Source: Bacillus atrophaeus
Lineage (GTDB): Bacteria > Bacillota > Bacilli > Bacillales > Bacillaceae
NCBI RefSeq assembly: GCF_001584335.1
Contig: NZ_LSBB01000001.1
Location: forward strand, 496,001-560,000
Length of the DNA stretch: 64,000 bases
Reading direction: 5' to 3'
This document shows, piece after piece, positions 16,723-26,015 of this stretch (positions within the stretch are counted from its first letter, which is position 1; each line of letters starts with the position of its first letter). A program made the translations under genes and the position numbers. The notes under the pieces were generated by a model. That model was given only the letters and a program-made list of their open reading frames with translations, was not told where the DNA came from and made no database searches.

Positions 16723-18105
16723 GTGAAAACAAGTATTATTATTCTTACATATAACGAGCTGGTTTTGACGAAGAAATGTCTGGCCAGCATCGAGAAGCAT
16801 ACACAAGAAGAGGACATTGAATTAATAATAGTAGATAATGGATCAACTGACGGGACGCGGGAATATTTGGCGGGCCTTTCATCCGTCCGCACCATCTTGA
16901 ATGGTGAAAATCTCGGTTTTGCGAAAGGCTGTAATCAAGGGATTGAAGCCGCAAAGGGTGACAACTTGCTTTTTCTCAATAATGACACCATGGTGACGCA
17001 AAACTGGCTTAGCGCGATGCTGCGTGTGCTTGATCAATCGGATCAAACCGGAATGGTCGGGCCTGTCAGCAATTATGTCAGCGGCGCCCAGATGATCCCG
17101 AATACGTATCAAACGTTAGAGGAAATGGAGCCTTTTGCGAAAGCCCATTGTGAAAAAGAAAAACACAAAACGAAACGGGTGCTGCGTCTCGTGGGCTTCT
17201 GCATGCTTATCAAACGGGCTGTTATTGACGAGATCGGCGGATTTGATGAACGCTTTGCGTACGGGTCATTTGAGGATGATGATCTTTGCCTGCGCGCCAT
17301 CCAAGCCGGGTACCGTCTGGAAATCGCCCTTGATTCATTTGTTCATCACCATGGGCATGCGACATTTACGGCTAATCGAGAAATCAATATCAATCACCTT
17401 TATACGGCCAATAGGCAGCGCTTCATAGATAAATGGGGAACAGACTTCACTTATTTTACCCATCCCCGTCCAGAAATTGTGCAGCTTGTTCCCCCAGAAG
17501 CGAACCGGATTCTTGATATCGGCTGCGGTGCAGGAGCGACCGGATTAGAGCTGATGAACAGGCAGTCCTGCGAGTTATACGGAGTGGAGCTTCATCCGCT
17601 TGCTGCAAAAGCGGCAAGGAGCCATTATAAAGCCGTAATCGAAGAAGATGTTGAACAGGCTGAAATGCCGTATCCGGAAGGCTTTTTTGATGTGATTATT
17701 TTCGCCGATATATTGGAGCATTTAAAGGACCCGTGGACCGTTATTCAAACGTATGCCAAATATTTAGCTCCTTCCGGCTGCATGGTGTGCAGTATCCCGA
17801 ATATATCGCATGCGGAGGCCCTGTTTCCTCTTTTGCTCGGTGACTGGACTTATAGAGATGCCGGTATATTAGACCGCACTCATTTGCGCTTTTTTACACC
17901 GCAAACCGTGCACACTCTTTTCCAGGCGGAGCAGTTTGAAATAAAAGCACAAACCTATAATATAGTTGATGTCGATGTAAAGGTTCAGCTGTTTTTTAAT
18001 GAAATTGCCAGGCTGGCCAGAGCGCTCAGTTTCCCCGTTACACAGTTAGCAGACCAATGCAGCATTTATCAAATATTGATTCTCGCCGAAAAAAAGGCCC
18101 AATAG
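16723..18105 (+). CDS. Glycosyltransferase (GT2) - methyltransferase fusion protein
   Basis: A protein of 460 residues with two domains. Residues 1-230 form a GT2 glycosyltransferase: SIIILTYNE start, DNGSTDGT (near residue 38), the metal-site region FLNNDTM (about 84-90) and a SFEDDDLCLR acceptor-site motif. From about residue 262 a class I SAM-dependent methyltransferase follows with motif I ILDIGCGAGATG, then a DVIIFADILEHL acidic loop. It would add and methylate a sugar, or methylate a glycan end. The frame is open from ATG 16702, but GTG 16723 has GGCGGGGG upstream. No counterpart is remembered at this locus in 168. It converges with gerBC (10 bases apart) and may be expressed in sporulating mother cells. 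Confidence 0.8.
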   Translation: MKTSIIILTYNELVLTKKCLASIEKHTQEEDIELIIVDNGSTDGTREYLAGLSSVRTILNGENLGFAKGCNQGIEAAKGDNLLFLNNDTMVTQNWLSAMLRVLDQSDQTGMVGPVSNYVSGAQMIPNTYQTLEEMEPFAKAHCEKEKHKTKRVLRLVGFCMLIKRAVIDEIGGFDERFAYGSFEDDDLCLRAIQAGYRLEIALDSFVHHHGHATFTANREININHLYTANRQRFIDKWGTDFTYFTHPRPEIVQLVPPEANRILDIGCGAGATGLELMNRQSCELYGVELHPLAAKAARSHYKAVIEEDVEQAEMPYPEGFFDVIIFADILEHLKDPWTVIQTYAKYLAPSGCMVCSIPNISHAEALFPLLLGDWTYRDAGILDRTHLRFFTPQTVHTLFQAEQFEIKAQTYNIVDVDVKVQLFFNEIARLARALSFPVTQLADQCSIYQILILAEKKAQ

Positions 18106-18115
18106 GATCGGCACT

Positions 18116-19240
18116 TTATTTTCCCGCTGTTCCGAAATTCACGATTTTAAGAGAAATATCATAATGAAAATCGGCTTCAGCAAACACTTCATCCCAATCA
18201 TTCTTCACCTTATTCCAGTAATCCGGAAAGTTAATCCGGACGTAATCAGAAAAAAAGACGGGGTCAGTTCGATACGTATGCTGGAGTTTATACATGGCAT
18301 TTTTCATATCGGCTTCAAGCTTTTTTTCAAAAATCCGTTCAACTTCCTTCAAATATCTCTCGTTAAATGAATTTTCTTTAGGATTTTGATTCTCTGTCAT
18401 CAGGCCTTTTGTAAAGACTGAAACGTGAAATGAAAGTTTCCCGTTTTTAACGGCAGGTTTTATTTTTGACTTTGAGCGCTTGATTTCAAAGGTAATCGGA
18501 TACCCCTTTTCCTCAGCAGGCAGTACACCGCCTTGAATCGTTCCGATCAGCCAATTGAGGGTTTGCGTTTCGTAGGGAGAAATAAATCCGATTAATTTAT
18601 TCTCTCCGCTTTTTAGGATCCCGGCTCCGTCATAAACGGCCTTTTTTCCTTTATTTGTTACAGCCTGAATGAGAAAGCTATAGCCGTTTTGACAGTAGAT
18701 CGAAGCTCTTCCGATGCGAAGCGGCATCATGATTTTGCCATTATAGCCGCCATGGTTTGTGATATCAATCAGCTTTTCAGCCGGCATCACCTGCTGCTGG
18801 GTGGGGGTGCTTTCAGTCAGGATATCTGCCGCTTTTCCTTTTGCTATAAATATATAGCTGCTTCGTCTTAACTCATCATCACGAATAAAATGGTTAATGA
18901 AATTGTTTATATTTTGATTGGTCATTAATTTTTCGCCAAAGATCAAGACCTTTAAATGGTCACTATAAACGGGAGGATCTTGTAAAGCTATCTCACTGAC
19001 CGCTTCAAGCATAGTGTTCCCCCGTGCTGTTACATTTACGAATTTGGGCTTCCCGGCCGTTTGGCTGTCCTCACTTTGCGGAAGAAGGTTTTGATACGTC
19101 AGTTTGTACTGATGATCACTTGTCTCATCAATCGCCAGCCCTCTGGCAAATGACAATTTTTCAATCTCCTTTACGTCCCAGCATCCGCTGAGCACTTGTA
19201 ACACAAGACAAATAACCGTCAGCTTAAAGAGAAGTTTCAT
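18116..19240 (-). CDS. gerBC: Germination receptor lipoprotein GerBC
   Basis: This is the C subunit of the GerB receptor, 374 residues. The signal peptide ends in lipobox LSGC, followed by WDVKEIEKL, the usual GerC start. The mature protein would be lipid-anchored at the spore inner membrane. It overlaps gerBB by 17 bases as last gene of gerBABBBC. No strong terminator is visible in the ten bases before the convergent glycosyltransferase gene. Confidence 0.93.
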   Translation of the reverse strand: MKLLFKLTVICLVLQVLSGCWDVKEIEKLSFARGLAIDETSDHQYKLTYQNLLPQSEDSQTAGKPKFVNVTARGNTMLEAVSEIALQDPPVYSDHLKVLIFGEKLMTNQNINNFINHFIRDDELRRSSYIFIAKGKAADILTESTPTQQQVMPAEKLIDITNHGGYNGKIMMPLRIGRASIYCQNGYSFLIQAVTNKGKKAVYDGAGILKSGENKLIGFISPYETQTLNWLIGTIQGGVLPAEEKGYPITFEIKRSKSKIKPAVKNGKLSFHVSVFTKGLMTENQNPKENSFNERYLKEVERIFEKKLEADMKNAMYKLQHTYRTDPVFFSDYVRINFPDYWNKVKNDWDEVFAEADFHYDISLKIVNFGTAGK

Positions 19241-20342
19241 TGCGGCTGCTGCCCCCCCATTTTTTCTTTATCCAACTCACAAACCAAACCATAAAAGGAA
19301 TCAGAAGAATGATTAAAAATACATAACCTAACTTCCCGCCAAAATAAATGACAGCATTCAGATCGTCAGGATACATTGCCACTCCGAAAGTGAAGAGGAG
19401 CAAACCAGCTATAAGCCATGCATTGTTTTTATTTTTTAGACGGAACAGAGTATTTAAACCTAAATGCGCGCCCTGAAAAGAACCGAGCATGCAGGTGAAC
19501 TGCTGGCATGTCCAAGTGATCAGTAAAAAGAGATCAAACCGTTCAATAAAAATACCCTGAATCTCCAAGGCGTGTATTAAAGAAATCGTCGGCCACGTCA
19601 AGGTCTTCGCTTCGGCAACCGTCATACAGCCGATCACCACGAATAGTGTGATGCTGTAGAATACAGCAGAAGTCGCAATCCCGAGTACCAACGCTTTTTT
19701 AGCCTGTTTAGGGTCCTTCATAAAAGGCACTAAATAAAAGATGACTTCAAAGCCTGAGAAATATATAAGCGTCTTCGGAAATAAGGAAAAATAGCTTTGA
19801 TATCCGCCTTCTAAAACGGGACGAAGAAAATTAAGGTGAAATAACCGAAAGCTGAACATCAGGAGCATCAGAAAAATGATAATCGTGACCGGAAAAATAT
19901 AGGCATATAGCTTAGAGACCGGATAGACGCCGCCTGTCACATGATAAATGCCGACTGCGAGAAAAATAAATACGATAATTTCCATCGGTGTATTTTTCAA
20001 AATAAAGAAATTCACGACCTCACCCAGCAGGCGGGCCTGAAAGCAGACCATGGCAATAAAATAAAGACTCATAAACAGATTCAGTAATGACCCGACAATG
20101 TTGCCTGTGATATCACGATTCAGTTCGTAAAGGGTTTTTCCGCTGTTCTTTTGCAGAAAGGGTAAGAAAAGCAAACCAATAATGATAAAAATAATACTTT
20201 GAATAAGAATCATGATCCAGCCGCTTGGACTATCGGATTGTGCAGCTGAACGGGGAAGCGTTAAGGCCCCGGCGCCGATCATCGTTCCGCTCACCATAAT
20301 GAATGTCTGCATAAATGTAAGCTTGTCTTCCTGTTGCTTCAT
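19224..20342 (-). CDS. gerBB: Germination receptor permease subunit GerBB
   Basis: This integral membrane protein of 372 residues with about ten spans belongs to the GerAB/GerBB permease family and carries the family start TFMQTFIMVSGTMIGAGALTLPR. In B. subtilis GerB works with GerK in the response to asparagine, glucose, fructose and K+ (AGFK). ATG 20342 is favoured over the GTG at 20351 because AAAGG is eight bases upstream. The start lies next to the gerBA stop codon. Confidence 0.93.
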   Translation of the reverse strand: MKQQEDKLTFMQTFIMVSGTMIGAGALTLPRSAAQSDSPSGWIMILIQSIIFIIIGLLFLPFLQKNSGKTLYELNRDITGNIVGSLLNLFMSLYFIAMVCFQARLLGEVVNFFILKNTPMEIIVFIFLAVGIYHVTGGVYPVSKLYAYIFPVTIIIFLMLLMFSFRLFHLNFLRPVLEGGYQSYFSLFPKTLIYFSGFEVIFYLVPFMKDPKQAKKALVLGIATSAVFYSITLFVVIGCMTVAEAKTLTWPTISLIHALEIQGIFIERFDLFLLITWTCQQFTCMLGSFQGAHLGLNTLFRLKNKNNAWLIAGLLLFTFGVAMYPDDLNAVIYFGGKLGYVFLIILLIPFMVWFVSWIKKKWGGSSRNETSL

Positions 20343-20347
20343 GGCCA

Positions 20348-21799
20348 TCACCTTTGTCTGAGTTTATCTTTCGGCCCTTTTCTGGTCGGTCTTTTTTTCA
20401 TAAATCTGGTTGGAAGCCGAATGAAAGTATCCTTCAAATCTTGCCCGGGCTGCGCCATAATAGGAATAAGGTAGTCCTGGCCAAAGCTTTTCAGACGCAT
20501 TAATTGGCCGAGGACCAGCAGAAAGCACATGATGACCCCGTACATGCCGAGTACCGCAGCGCTTACCATAGAAATGATCCGAATAATCCGTAACGGAAAG
20601 TTATAGGCATATGACGGAACGGTAAACGAGGCCAGTGCCGTTATAGAAACAACGATTACCATCAGCGCGCTTACAATATTCGCCTGAACAGCCGCCTGCC
20701 CGATTACGACTCCTCCGATCAGTCCGATTGTCTGTCCGATCGGTTTTGGGAGTCTCAGCCCGGCTTCTCTGATCAGCTCGATCGTGAAGGTCATAATAAA
20801 AGCTTCTACAAAAGGCGGGAAAGGAACGTTTAATCTGCTGCCGGCAATTGCAATCGCCATTCTCGTCGGCAAAAGCCCCGTATGGAAAGAGACAAGCGAT
20901 ATATACAAGCCGGGCAAATAAATGGTGAGCAGGATGCAAGAATACCGCAGCAATCTGAGCAATGAAGACTGATACCATCTCTCATAATAATCCTCAGGAG
21001 AATGAATAAATTCATCTACTGTAACGGGTACGATCAACGCAAATGGTGTGCCGTCCAATAAAATGGAAACCCTTCCTTCAAGCAGCCCTCCGACAACCCG
21101 ATCGGGCCGTTCTGTACTTAAAATGGTGGGAAAGATGGAAATGGAACTATCCTCAATAAGCTGTTCCAATACTCCCGATTCCGGCAAGTCATCAATATGT
21201 ACGGAATTCAGCCTTTTAAAGACCTCTTTTACAACATAATCGGGAGCGATATCACGGATGTAGGCAACCGCCACTTTCTTCTTTACTCTGTCTCCAAGTG
21301 TCAGTTCCTTTATCACAAGGTTCGGATCATTCGCGCGTTCCCTCAAAAGCGCTGTATTTGTCCTTAATTTCTCGATAAAGCCGATTTTTGGTCCGCGCTC
21401 AAGCACTTCTGACTTCGGCTCTTCAATATCGCGTATTTTAAAGGTTTTCGTATCAAAGGCGAGTCCTTCGCTGTAATCGTCAGCCAATAAGACCGATTTT
21501 CCTGAAAAAATATTGTTCTGTACATCTTTCAATGAAGAGATGGTGATGTGATTAAAGCCGAAAAAGAAGGACGATAAATCGTCAACAAATACATCCTTTT
21601 GTTTTTTAGCCTCAGTTTGCAAAGGGGAAATAATATGCTCTGCAAGCAGTTCATTTTTTGTCAGGCCGTCAATATAAATTAAACATGCTTTCCGTCCTGT
21701 ATCTCCAAAAGAAAACGTATAAAAAATGATGTCGTCATTTTGGCCGATTTTCTTTTTCAAAGCTTCTATATTTTGTGTAAGATCAGAGTTTATGGTCAT
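20348..21799 (-). CDS. gerBA: Germination receptor subunit GerBA
   Basis: This 483-residue A subunit of the GerB receptor has exactly the length of GerBA in 168 and near identity in remembered stretches such as ERGPKIGFIEKLRTNTALL and PIGQTIGLIGGVVIGQAAV. A soluble N-terminal half (two Rossmann-like subdomains with VAVAYIRDIAPDYVV) precedes the membrane part. It is the first gene of the operon, with a candidate SigG promoter. Confidence 0.96.
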   Translation of the reverse strand: MTINSDLTQNIEALKKKIGQNDDIIFYTFSFGDTGRKACLIYIDGLTKNELLAEHIISPLQTEAKKQKDVFVDDLSSFFFGFNHITISSLKDVQNNIFSGKSVLLADDYSEGLAFDTKTFKIRDIEEPKSEVLERGPKIGFIEKLRTNTALLRERANDPNLVIKELTLGDRVKKKVAVAYIRDIAPDYVVKEVFKRLNSVHIDDLPESGVLEQLIEDSSISIFPTILSTERPDRVVGGLLEGRVSILLDGTPFALIVPVTVDEFIHSPEDYYERWYQSSLLRLLRYSCILLTIYLPGLYISLVSFHTGLLPTRMAIAIAGSRLNVPFPPFVEAFIMTFTIELIREAGLRLPKPIGQTIGLIGGVVIGQAAVQANIVSALMVIVVSITALASFTVPSYAYNFPLRIIRIISMVSAAVLGMYGVIMCFLLVLGQLMRLKSFGQDYLIPIMAQPGQDLKDTFIRLPTRFMKKRPTRKGPKDKLRQR

Positions 21800-21836
21800 G
21801 TGTTCATCTCCTTTACAAAGATGCGGACAGTCATAT

Positions 21837-21866
21837 TAATTTGCATCAAAACAGGAGAATTATTCT
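21837..21866 (-). promoter_or_regulatory. Candidate SigG promoter of gerB operon
   Basis: On the minus strand AGAATA (21861-21866), spacer 17, CAAATTA (21837-21843); compared with TGAATA and CATACTA these match five of six and five of seven. The start codon is about 38 bases downstream. Forespore SigG control is known for gerB. Confidence 0.55.
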
Positions 21867-21899
21867 TATAGTGGAAATGGCTGAGTAAGAAGGTTTTAA

Positions 21900-21914
21900 A
21901 TGAAAGCGCTTGCT
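21900..21914 (+). promoter_or_regulatory. cre (CcpA) site upstream of pmi
   Basis: ATGAAAGCGCTTGCT fits WTGNAANCGNWNNCW at every position. It lies about 70 bases upstream of the predicted pmi start point, a position more usual for activation than for simple repression. CcpA control of this gene is inferred. Confidence 0.5.
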
Positions 21915-21944
21915 GTATTGAGACGCCGCAGCAGCGGATGAGCA

Positions 21945-21972
21945 TTGACTAATTTATGATTCCCTTCATAAT
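21945..21972 (+). promoter_or_regulatory. SigA-type promoter of pmi
   Basis: TTGACT (21945-21950), spacer 16, CATAAT (21967-21972). Transcription would start near 21979, leaving a leader of about 110 bases before ATG 22092. Confidence 0.6.
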
Positions 21973-22091
21973 GGAAGTGGGAAGCTATACATATAAAGCC
22001 ATACATAAGCAGATCAGCCATTTCTGGCGTTTGCCGGTGTGGCGCAGAGGGAATTGGATATCAGCCATTTTTAAGGGGAGGGGAACGCAAC

Positions 22092-23042
22092 ATGACGCAA
22101 TCACCCATTTTTTTACGGCCCGTATATAAAGAAAAAATCTGGGGCGGCACTGCTTTACACGATACATTCGGATATGACATTCCATCAGAAAAGACCGGAG
22201 AATGCTGGGCTATATCCGCTCATCCGAAGGGAACAAGCACTGTGATAAGCGGCGAATATAAAGGGAAAACACTAGCTGAGCTTTGGGAGCATCACAGAGA
22301 GCTGTTCGGAGGAATAGAAGGTGACCGATTTCCGCTCCTTACAAAAATGATAGACGCCAATAAAGCGACGTCAATACAAGTCAATCCTGATGATTATTAC
22401 GCAGGAGAAAAAGAAAACGGGGAACTCGGCAAAACACAGTGCTGGTATATTATTGACTGCAAGGATAATGCTGAAATTGTTTACGGGCACACTGCCCGGA
22501 CAAAAACGGAGCTTGTTACCATGATTAATAGCGGCGACTGGGACGGTCTGCTCCGCAAAATGAAAATCAGGCCGGGAGATTTTTATTATGTGCCAAGCGG
22601 AACAATTCATGCATTAGGCGAGGGGACACTCGTATTAGAAACCGAGCAAAGTTCAGACATTTCCTATCGTGTATATGACTATGACAGGTCTGATCAAAAA
22701 GGAAACACACGCGAACTTCATCTCGGACAAGTCATCAACGTTACAACCGTTCCCCACGTGGACGGCTTTATAGACGAATCAACGGAATCCAGAAAAGGCA
22801 TCACGATTAAAACGTTTGTACAGGCAGAATATTTTTCAGTATATAGATGGGAAATAAACGGCACCGCTGAGCTGTCGCAAGATGCTCCTTTCATGTTATG
22901 CAGTGTTATAGAAGGAAACGGAATACTTGCAAGTGAAGGAAGGTCAAGCGAGCTGAAAAAGGGTGACCATTTTCTCCTGCCGGATGACATGCCGGACTTT
23001 ACAATAGAAGGCGCATGCACACTGATCGTGTCTCATATTTAA
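22092..23042 (+). CDS. pmi: Mannose-6-phosphate isomerase, class I (Pmi/YvyI)
   Basis: This zinc enzyme of 316 residues interconverts mannose 6-phosphate and fructose 6-phosphate. It is a cupin-type class I isomerase of the short Bacillus form: start PIFLRPVYKEKIWGG, metal-site segment IQVNPDDYYA, FYYVPSGTIHALGEGTLVLE (metal-binding His and Glu) and SYRVYDYDR. ATG 22092 follows AAGGGGAGGGGAA. A single gene between the gerB operon and lytD, as in 168, closed by a terminator. Confidence 0.94.
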   Translation: MTQSPIFLRPVYKEKIWGGTALHDTFGYDIPSEKTGECWAISAHPKGTSTVISGEYKGKTLAELWEHHRELFGGIEGDRFPLLTKMIDANKATSIQVNPDDYYAGEKENGELGKTQCWYIIDCKDNAEIVYGHTARTKTELVTMINSGDWDGLLRKMKIRPGDFYYVPSGTIHALGEGTLVLETEQSSDISYRVYDYDRSDQKGNTRELHLGQVINVTTVPHVDGFIDESTESRKGITIKTFVQAEYFSVYRWEINGTAELSQDAPFMLCSVIEGNGILASEGRSSELKKGDHFLLPDDMPDFTIEGACTLIVSHI

Positions 23043-23050
23043 ACAGGTCA

Positions 23051-23087
23051 AGAGCTTAATCTCACTGAGAGGTTAAGCTTTTTTTAT
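23051..23087 (+). terminator. Terminator of pmi
   Basis: AGAGCTTAA ... TTAAGCT stem followed by seven T, directly after the pmi stop codon. Confidence 0.85.
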
Positions 23088-23114
23088 TTTTCAGAAATGG
23101 AACCTATCAACCTA

Positions 23115-23140
23115 TAAATATAGCTCGCCTTTGCCGATAA
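23115..23140 (+). promoter_or_regulatory. SigD promoter of lytD
   Basis: TAAA (23115-23118), spacer 14, GCCGATAA (23133-23140), seven of eight positions of the SigD -10 consensus. lytD is a known SigD gene in B. subtilis. Transcription would start about 40 bases before ATG 23188. Confidence 0.8.
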
Positions 23141-23187
23141 ATAAACTAGTTTTATAGATGACAATTGAATATGAAAGAGGAGAAGGT

Positions 23188-25830
23188 ATGAAAAAGAGAT
23201 ATTTTGCATCCATGTCATTGTCCGCCGCTGCCCTTGTCTTTTTTACGATAGCAGGCTCTGCTCAAGCATCCTATATCGATAACTCGATTTATAAAATTGA
23301 CCCGGCTAAGCAATTTGCATCCGAGAGCGAGGCATCACAAGCCGTAAGCAAGCTGAAAAAGGACACCGGCTGGCAGGCTTCTTACAAAGCTTCAGGAAGC
23401 AGTTCTGCAGCCTACCAAATCTCAGCTACTGGAATAAACAGCGAAGCCGCCGCTAAATCTGCGTTGGGGCAGCTCACAAAACAGACAGGCATCACAGGCA
23501 CATACAGCCCGGTCGGCAGCAAACAGCCGTATGTCACTATCACTTCGGGCGCAATAGCTGGCGAACAGCCGGCAAACAGCTTGCTGGCCAAGCTGAAAAA
23601 AGAAACAGGAATAACAGGAGCAGTAAAGGCAACAGGAGTAAAACAAAATTATATAAATGTTGTTACTTCAGAAATAGAAGGCGAGACAAAGGTCAAAGGT
23701 ATTGCCCAAGGACTTGCGAAAGAGACGGGCGTCAAAAGCACATACCAGCCAGTTAAAAAAGAAATATCCTTGACACGAATCCAATCTGGCAACATTCAAG
23801 GAGACGGCAAAGCAGCGCAAATGAAAACCGCGTTCCAAAAAGAGACCGGTCTGACGGCTTCATTAAAAGAAACATCAAAAGGCGAGATTTATTATACCTT
23901 GACCACAGCTGACTTCTCCGGAGAAAGCAATGCGAAAAATCTTGTTAAGCAGCTTGAACAAAGTACGGGGATCAAAGGAAGCTACAAGGCGATCAGCCAG
24001 AAAAAAACCGTTTCCGCCTATAACGTCCAATCAGGCTACTTTAAAGGGCTGAGCACAGTGAAAAACGCGATCAGTCAAATTAAGAAAAACACGGGAGTAA
24101 GCGGGACCTATCAAAAAGTTGGAAAAAGCACATCGTATACCGTGAATATGAAAGGCATCTCAAAACAAGAATTACAAAAAGTTCAGGCATTCTTTAAGAA
24201 AAAAAAGTGGCGCTATACCTCTGCATCAGCCAAAACAACAACGTCAGCTACAGTCTATCAAATTACGACTGCACCGGTTTTAGGTGAGCAGCTTGCCAAT
24301 AAAGGCACTGCCTTCTTCACACAGAAAAAAGTAAAAACAAGCAGAAAATCAACCGGGAAGAAAACTGAAAACCAATACCGGCTTGTATCGGAAGAAACAT
24401 CAGATCAAGGGAAAATCACCAAGGGGCTGAGCTTTTTAAAGAAAAACAATCTCAGCGCCACAACACAAATCATCAAAAAACAAACGAACAGTCAATTCAA
24501 AATAACGACAGAGTCTTTACTTGATACAACGAAAATCAATCAGACATTGGCTTATTTTAAAGGGAAAAGCATCCCCGCCAGCAGCCAAAAAACGGGAAAA
24601 ACTACAAACAGCCAATACCAAATCACTACGGCCGAATTGCTCAATCAAAAAGACATTGATCGAGTGCTCGCCTTTTTCAAACAAAACAAAGCAGCCGGTT
24701 CAAAAACATCAACGGGTAAGACAGCTTATACGCAGTATAAAATTGTCACTGCGCAACTCAGCAACAAAACGACATTGAATAAAGGGCTGAATTATTTTAA
24801 GACAAACAAGATCTCAGCAAGCTATACGAGCAAAAGCAATCCGCTTTACGAGATCACCATTACTCAACAATTCACAGGAAATGACACTGCCTCTGCGGCA
24901 GCCGCAAAATTGAAGAAATTGTACGGCTGGACATCTTCCATTGTGAAAATCAAAAACGGCCCGCAAATCATGAAAACAAATTACAACGTCTCGCTTCGTG
25001 ATATGGTACAAAAACAAATGACGGTAAGCCCACAAACAGACGGAGCCGCATACGTGTCACTCGCCTATATCAACACAGCCGCCCAAACGGTCACGGCAGA
25101 TGTATTAAATATCCGATCAACACCGGCGGTCAGTCCGACCAATGTGATCGGCCAATTCACAAAAGGCGATAGAGTCAAAATCATCAGCCAGGCAAACGGC
25201 TGGGCTAAAATCAACATGAATTGGAGAAACGCAAGCAGTGACGAAGTGGAACAATACGTTAATCCCGACAACTTCTCATTAGACAGCAAATACTATTTTC
25301 AATTCTTAAAGCTGTCGCAAACAGCCGGACTGACAGCGTCAGAGGTTAACCAAAAGGTGCTTTACAACAAAGGGATCCTTGCGGGGAAAGGCCAGTCCTT
25401 CATAGACGCAGCCAACAAATACGGTATTAATGAGCTTTACCTGATTTCACACGCTCTTCTGGAAACAGGCAATGGTACTTCTAATCTGGCAACAGGAACA
25501 ACCTATAACGGAAAAACCGTGTACAACATGTACGGAATCGGTGCCTATGACAGCAACCCGTTATACTACGGAGCGAAATATGCCTACGAACAAGGCTGGT
25601 TTACACCGCAGGCAGCGATCATAGGAGGTGCAAAATTTATAGGCTCATCCTACATTCACAACACAGCCTACCAGCAGGACACCCTCTATAAAATGAGATG
25701 GTCGCCGACTGCTTCTCACCAATACGCCACCGATATCGGCTGGGCCTACAAACAGGTGAACCGCATGTACAGCCTGTATACATTGCTGGATGGATATACG
25801 CTTTATTATGATGTTCCGGTTTATAAGTAA
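23188..25830 (+). CDS. lytD: Exo/endo-beta-N-acetylglucosaminidase LytD (CwlG)
   Basis: This secreted autolysin of 880 residues, the same length as LytD of 168, cleaves peptidoglycan glycan strands. The signal peptide ends at AQA-S (about residue 27). Residues 34-593 are fourteen SPOR/cell-wall-binding-like repeats of about 40 residues; residues 635-698 an SH3b domain (LNIRSTPAV); residues 725-880 a glucosaminidase domain with the catalytic Glu in HALLETGNG. ATG 23188 has AGAGGAGAAGGT upstream, so the ten-residue longer frame from 23158 is not used. SigD-controlled; acts in wall turnover and motility. Confidence 0.95.
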   Translation: MKKRYFASMSLSAAALVFFTIAGSAQASYIDNSIYKIDPAKQFASESEASQAVSKLKKDTGWQASYKASGSSSAAYQISATGINSEAAAKSALGQLTKQTGITGTYSPVGSKQPYVTITSGAIAGEQPANSLLAKLKKETGITGAVKATGVKQNYINVVTSEIEGETKVKGIAQGLAKETGVKSTYQPVKKEISLTRIQSGNIQGDGKAAQMKTAFQKETGLTASLKETSKGEIYYTLTTADFSGESNAKNLVKQLEQSTGIKGSYKAISQKKTVSAYNVQSGYFKGLSTVKNAISQIKKNTGVSGTYQKVGKSTSYTVNMKGISKQELQKVQAFFKKKKWRYTSASAKTTTSATVYQITTAPVLGEQLANKGTAFFTQKKVKTSRKSTGKKTENQYRLVSEETSDQGKITKGLSFLKKNNLSATTQIIKKQTNSQFKITTESLLDTTKINQTLAYFKGKSIPASSQKTGKTTNSQYQITTAELLNQKDIDRVLAFFKQNKAAGSKTSTGKTAYTQYKIVTAQLSNKTTLNKGLNYFKTNKISASYTSKSNPLYEITITQQFTGNDTASAAAAKLKKLYGWTSSIVKIKNGPQIMKTNYNVSLRDMVQKQMTVSPQTDGAAYVSLAYINTAAQTVTADVLNIRSTPAVSPTNVIGQFTKGDRVKIISQANGWAKINMNWRNASSDEVEQYVNPDNFSLDSKYYFQFLKLSQTAGLTASEVNQKVLYNKGILAGKGQSFIDAANKYGINELYLISHALLETGNGTSNLATGTTYNGKTVYNMYGIGAYDSNPLYYGAKYAYEQGWFTPQAAIIGGAKFIGSSYIHNTAYQQDTLYKMRWSPTASHQYATDIGWAYKQVNRMYSLYTLLDGYTLYYDVPVYK
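23287..24968 (+). repeat. Fourteen tandem protein repeats inside lytD
   Basis: Repeats of about 40 codons begin with a Y-x-I/V beta strand. Copies 1-7 follow the pattern L-x-K-x-TG in the helix end (for example KKETGITG); copies 8-13 instead have AFF/YFK with KK and end in a TGK-rich linker; copy 14 returns to the first type. The two classes suggest two rounds of expansion. Confidence 0.75.
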
Positions 25831-25840
25831 GGATAAAGAC

Positions 25841-25877
25841 GGCTGAAGCTTTTAATGCTTCAGCCTCTTATTTTTTT
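25841..25877 (+). terminator. Terminator of lytD
   Basis: Perfect stem GGCTGAAGC / GCTTCAGCC with a seven-base loop, then a T-rich run, eleven bases after the stop codon. Confidence 0.88.
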
Positions 25878-25953
25878 AAAAATCTATCACTGCTATTTCT
25901 TCCCGCCACATTCACTTCTTCTGGACTTTCCAGCGTACTTAAGTTCCGGTGGC

Positions 25954-26010
25954 AATAAAAAACACTTGCTCCCGAAACTGAATTTTCCAGTTTCAAGAGC
26001 AAGTGTTATT
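25954..26010 (-). terminator. Terminator of tagAB
   Basis: AACACTTGCTC pairs with GAGCAAGTGTT, and inside it GAAACTG pairs with CAGTTTC, making a long hairpin. On the minus strand it is followed by six T. It lies immediately after the tagB stop codon. Confidence 0.85.
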
Positions 26011-26015
26011 ACTTG

